The translations under genes were made by a program, and so were the position numbers. A stretch of 64,000 nucleotides of DNA, taken from contig MNCI01017913.1 of assembly GCA_015680685.1 (NCBI GenBank), positions 71,529 to 135,528 on the forward strand, in the 5' to 3' direction. Position 1 is the first letter of the stretch; every line of letters begins with the position of its first letter. The stretch comes from Gnetum montanum (Eukaryota; Streptophyta; Gnetopsida; Gnetales; Gnetaceae). Below are positions 60,113-64,000 of the stretch, piece by piece. The notes under the pieces are model-generated. The model searched no databases and had not been told where the DNA came from. It saw only the letters and a list, made by a program, of their open reading frames with translations.

Positions 60113-60999
60113 TGATGCATTGACTAGGCCATGTATATAGGATCCTGTATATGTGGTCGCATCGACGCGGCCTCATCGATGCATCCATCCATGCGTCGAC
60201 GTGACCACATTTACGCAGAGCCTGTTTTAGCCCATAAATAAGTGGGCTTCTAGCACACTTAGGGATATTTTTGGTAGTTGTAGCAAAGCTCTTGTAGTTT
60301 GTTTTCGCAAGAGTTAGAATATTTTCCAAGTGCCCATAGTAGGTGTAAGAAAAGTGTTCTGCTCTTTATTCGAGCGCTAATGTACCTGAGCCCATTGGCG
60401 TGAATGGTAATAAAGAAGAGATTTTCAAGCATTCCTTGTAGCAATTGGACTTAGTCATTTGATGCATTTAATAGTTTAATATTTCTATGCTTTTATAATT
60501 CCTTAATTTTCTATTGTTATTATTTTAATCTCTAGCACTCTCTTATAGTTTGTGAAGACCATAAGTATGACCATCTCAAACATAAACCCAACACTTGGCA
60601 ACCTAGCGATGCTTAACATCTAGTAACCCAGTAGTGGCTAGGGGATGCTCAGGATGTGCATGAAGGATGGGATTAGATACTTGTGCTAGGAAAGGTTAAG
60701 ATATAGATTAGGATAACTATAGATTACGTAATATTCCATTCCTTACTTTCTATTTCAAGAATTAGCTGCTAGAAGATAAAGTGAAAAAGCCATAAAAATC
60801 ATTTACCTCAATCTCACTTAACCATTGCAATCAAAACATCAAAAGTGAGGTGGGGAAGACAACAACCATTCTAACCCAAGGTTTTGCTAGTTAGGGTTTG
60901 GTGCATGCAAACTGCTTATAGTCTACGGGATTCAACCGAGTCATGTGTGAACACGCGTGATTTGCATGGTTGGGCATAGGGGTACCTAGCCACTCATCA
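60113..60999 (+). mobile_element. Athila-like LTR 2, shared by two bodies
   Basis: 887 bp, start near TGATGCATTGAC, end ACTCATCA, followed by a PBS and a second gag. It acts both as 3' LTR of the left body and 5' LTR of the right. TATA box CCCATAAATAAG at 60231-60242; R/U5 signals CTTTATTCGAGCGC and AATAAAGAAGAG near 60363-60420. It keeps more CpGs than its relatives. Confidence 0.8.
60153..60208. repeat. U3 hairpin, 16-bp arms
   Basis: GTGGTCGCATCGACGC (60153-60168) and GCGTCGACGTGACCAC (60193-60208) pair at 14 of 16 positions around a 24-base loop, about 25 bases upstream of the TATA box. Confidence 0.85.
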
Positions 61000-61019
61000 T
61001 TAGTGCTGTTGCTAGGGAC
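61000..61019 (+). other. Primer-binding site, tRNA-Asp type
   Basis: TTAGTGCTGTTGCTAGGGAC directly after LTR 2. Best preserved of the three in this family; compare TTGGCGCCGTTGCCGGGGAC. Confidence 0.75.
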
Positions 61020-61185
61020 TATTAGTCTTACATACACCATCTAACCTTAGCAAAATTATCATTCACATCGTTGGAATAGACCCAGGAGAGTAAAATCTAT
61101 GCATGCTAGGTGGCCTAAGTAAAAAGTAAGGTACACTAATTAGTGGATTGTCTAACATCCAACATGTTTTCTTCTCACAGGCGAG

Positions 61186-63480
61186 ATGGATCCAACCCAC
61201 TCATGCAACAAGAATGTTGGGTGGTATACACGCATCTAGATGAATATGTCCCCAACTTCACCTTTATCCTACATTAGGATGAGCACCTGCACTAGTAGGA
61301 CATGGAAGGCAACATCATACTACCGCTTGACTGATCAACTCCTGAAATGCTATTTCACAATCTTGCCAGACTAGGCATTTAGGACCATAGTTTGGAGTAC
61401 GTCATGGAGGACCATGACTACCGGGACTATCATCCCACTGAGGCCTAACGTGTACAAGACTAGCAGTAGGTAGAATAGTATGAACACATGAAGAGAAAAT
61501 AGTTTAGTAACCCCTTATTCTTGCAAGGGTTGTAGGACAATGGGGAACCTATCTTTCACGATTCCCATTCAACCGAACTTCCTTTGGGGCATAAGATCAT
61601 TTAGTCCATTATTTAGAATAAGCAATCAAGTGACTGAGACCCCCAGGAGGATGGAGGGTCATGCAAGAGAGGTCATGGCACAAGCAAAGATGGGCATGAA
61701 GATCGAGACCGTCACCAGAGTAGAGGGGGAGATTGATGCTGGGGCAGTGGTGATTCTTCTCCCTCTTCTCCATCCTCTTGAACCCATCCACCTTCATCCA
61801 GATCCAACTTTGATCGTGACCGTAGTAGAAGGGAGTGAAGTGATCGTGGATGAAAGGACCGAAGAAAACGATGTGAGGGAGTATGTAACCAATCATGTGA
61901 ACCTCACCATCAAGAAAAGAGAGGTATCCAAAATTTTCATAAACATCATGGCCTTTAGGAGGACTATGAGTTAGATGAACTATTGATGGTTACTCGAAGC
62001 ATGCTTCATATCATAAAGGTAGTTCAAATACCTAGTAGGCACTTAAAGGATAGCTGAATCAAGCACATCGACATGAACAATATCCCTAGATTTGAAGGGG
62101 GATATAATTGTGATTCGTAAACTCACCTGCAAGCATTCCATGATGCTTGCACCCTATAGAACATCGATAATGATTGGAAAAAGCTGAAGCTATTCCCTTG
62201 CACACTCATCAAAGAAGTAGAAAGCTAGTATTGGTCTTTGGAACTAGAATCAATTAGGAGATGGAGTACGATGCTAGAGATCTTCAATGACAAGTAGCAA
62301 ACCTACTCTAGAGTGGCAAACCTGAGACGCAAAATCCAAGGGTGGAAGCAAGGCAGTCATGAACCCTTGGATGCAACCATGAGTAGATACTACTCACTAT
62401 TGCATCGATGCCCTGGTCATGGCTACTCTCAGCAGGCATAGCTTTGCCATATCATTGATGGACTCTTCTTTGAAACTAGAAAGACCCTTGGCATGTACGC
62501 CCAAGGGTGACTATCAAAACTAAGGGCCCATCAACTACAGTGCCTAATAGAGAAAGTGGCTAAAGAAGAGGGGGAACTTAGAAAGAAGGAGAGCACAAAG
62601 GAGTTTAATTGGGATCCCTCCATCAAAAAGAGGGAGGTTAGATTTTGTGAAGATGAGGAGGAATCACCACTGGATGCATCGGTGAATCAAAAAACCTTGC
62701 CCCTATACAGATTTTCCTCTAAAATATTGACAAAGGTTGACAATATGTGGGACTCTTTGGACAAAAAATTCTAAAGTGTTCTGAAAATTGTAGAGGAGTC
62801 TAGAGAGCAAGGTAATGATTATGATCGATAGTAGAAGAAGGAAGCTGAACATGCCCACCATAAAGGTAAGGGCAAAGTTGCTGTAGCAAAATAGGTTGCA
62901 GACTCATACAAAGGAAAATGATGAATGTGACATCCGCCAATACAAACATCCTAAGGGGTGTTGTCCTGTGGTGTCACATCTACAAGAGTCTAGGATGTAT
63001 GCATTGAATCCTTGCTTGGCAAAGAGGCAAACACCCCAAAGGTTGTCATACCCACAAGGCAATCCCAGGCAGTTCCACCATTAGCAAGGATATTATCCAA
63101 GTGGAGCGCCACTGCAACCTTATGAATACTTTTAGCAATGGAAGCACCCACATGCATGGGGGATGCCACCTCCAAGGCAGTAGTACCCTTACCAATAGCC
63201 AGATCCCTATGGGTACTATGTTCAACAACCAGTCTCCCCACAGGACTCTTTCAATCATGCAACCTTTCAGAGTTATTACCACACCCTAGAATATTCTTGA
63301 CCATAGTCTCCATCACCTAGGGGGCAAGGCCCCCATCTCTACTATCCTCCATCACCTTCTCCTATCATCGCTACTCAACAGCACCTCACTCAGTTACCAC
63401 CTGCTCCACCTATGCAGGAAGAAATACCACCACAGCCATAACAACACAACACTACGAGGATTGTCAATCTACACTAGCTC
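61186..63480 (+). pseudogene. gag: Athila-like gag, second body
   Basis: Probable start ATG 61186 (MDPTHSCNKNVGWYT). The N-terminal block ends at LH, then TAG (61275-61277), then DEHLH. The frame at 61540-61974 reads across the Arg/Glu-rich region that corresponds to the His/Asp-rich part of the left body. The core near 62070-62330 keeps DLKG, LQAFHDA, RRWSTMLEIFNDK. At 62556-62774 KEEGELRKKESTKEFNWDPS, VRFCEDEEESPLDASVNQKT matches 40439-39999. Then KENDECDIRQYKHPKGCCPV and a Pro/Gln-rich tail. No second copy of the 426-bp unit here. Confidence 0.82.
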
Positions 63481-63649
63481 CTCAGCTGAGTACACTGAAA
63501 ATGAAGTCATGAAAATGTTCCTTTTTCCAGCTCAATAACCTAAGCATACCCTCACACACACCTATGGCTAGTGCCTCTGAACCTCAACTCACCTCCACTG
63601 TTCCACCCTTCGAGCAACCTTCAAACAAAATGCCCTCCAATGTACAAAT

Positions 63650-64000
63650 GGTCATGCCACATTTGATCAAGCCTTGGACTACCTTGAGCAAGTTCTGAAA
63701 AGATGTATGGAAACTAATCTACAACTCAACTAGTAGAAAAGCCAATTAATGGTCCAAGAGGGCATTATGCTAGGGCACAGTATTTCACAAACAGGGATTA
63801 CCATGGATCCTAAAAAATTAGGATCATCCAAGGAATTACCAGGCAACCAAGCACTGTAAAAGATGTTTGGTCATTCCTTGGCCACACTAGTTACTACCAG
63901 TGCTTCATCAAAAATTTCTTAAAGATCACCAAGCCATTGGTGGAACTCACGAAGAAAGATGCTCCATTTTTCTGGACTAGGGAATGCACCTGATTGGTCC
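63650..64000 (+). pseudogene. Athila-like RT fragment, continues off edge
   Basis: HATFDQALDYLEQVLKRCME, TNLQLN, two stops, KSQLMVQEGIMLGHSISQTG, ITMDPKK, then shifted LGHTSYY-type text and KPLVELTKKDAPFF-type text near 63930-63980. Protease and the RT palm with its active site are missing between 63480 and 63650. The region was deleted rather than decayed. Confidence 0.78.

Overview
The window looks like gene-poor, AT-rich nuclear DNA of a seed plant with a large genome (a conifer or other gymnosperm is plausible, a large-genome angiosperm not excluded). I see no intact host gene, RNA gene or bacterial-style operon. Nearly everything I can name is an old plant retrotransposon broken by stops and frameshifts. 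Many stops are TAG at former CAG or CTGG sites, as expected from long methylation. A 421-base run of N (19054-19474) marks an assembly gap. All homology calls were made by eye from conceptual translation and remembered family motifs; no search was run and no percent identities were computed.

Layout. 1-2750: minus-strand LTR and leader of a Ty3/gypsy element, nested in an older gypsy gag (2756-3230). 3231-7368: nothing recognised. 7374-13331: minus-strand Ty1/copia Sirevirus-like element with two LTRs, PBS, PPT, a 4/5 target-site match, a Gag relic and a long Gag extension, but no pol. 13332-17220: minus-strand gypsy gag relic and a possible LTR. 18036-19053: RTE-type LINE running into the gap. 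19690-20730: copia gag relic. 22944-28195: plus-strand gypsy LTR, PBS, gag and protease. 29000-32110: minus-strand L1-type LINE. 32812-42859: almost complete minus-strand Athila-like gypsy element (LTR, tRNA-Asp-type PBS, gag, PR, RT, RH, IN, LTR, AAAAA duplication). 44134-52038: plus-strand gypsy element whose pol is collapsed from the start of RT to the end of IN. 52131-52930: pseudogene of the 3' end of NRPA2, the second-largest subunit of RNA polymerase I, with an intron retained. About 53735-53940: possible tRNA-derived SINE. 54627-64000: LTR-internal-LTR-internal tandem array of the same Athila-like family, running off the right edge.

The elements do not work together as a system. Their value is comparative: three gag copies and four LTR copies of one family lie in one window. 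They show a 77-bp inversion private to one LTR, hairpins upstream of the TATA box whose sequence differs between copies, a stop codon shared by all three gag copies, and recurrent nonsense at methylatable CHG sites. The Sirevirus-like LTRs also carry a cluster of GAGACA/TGTCTC hexamers, the core of auxin response elements.
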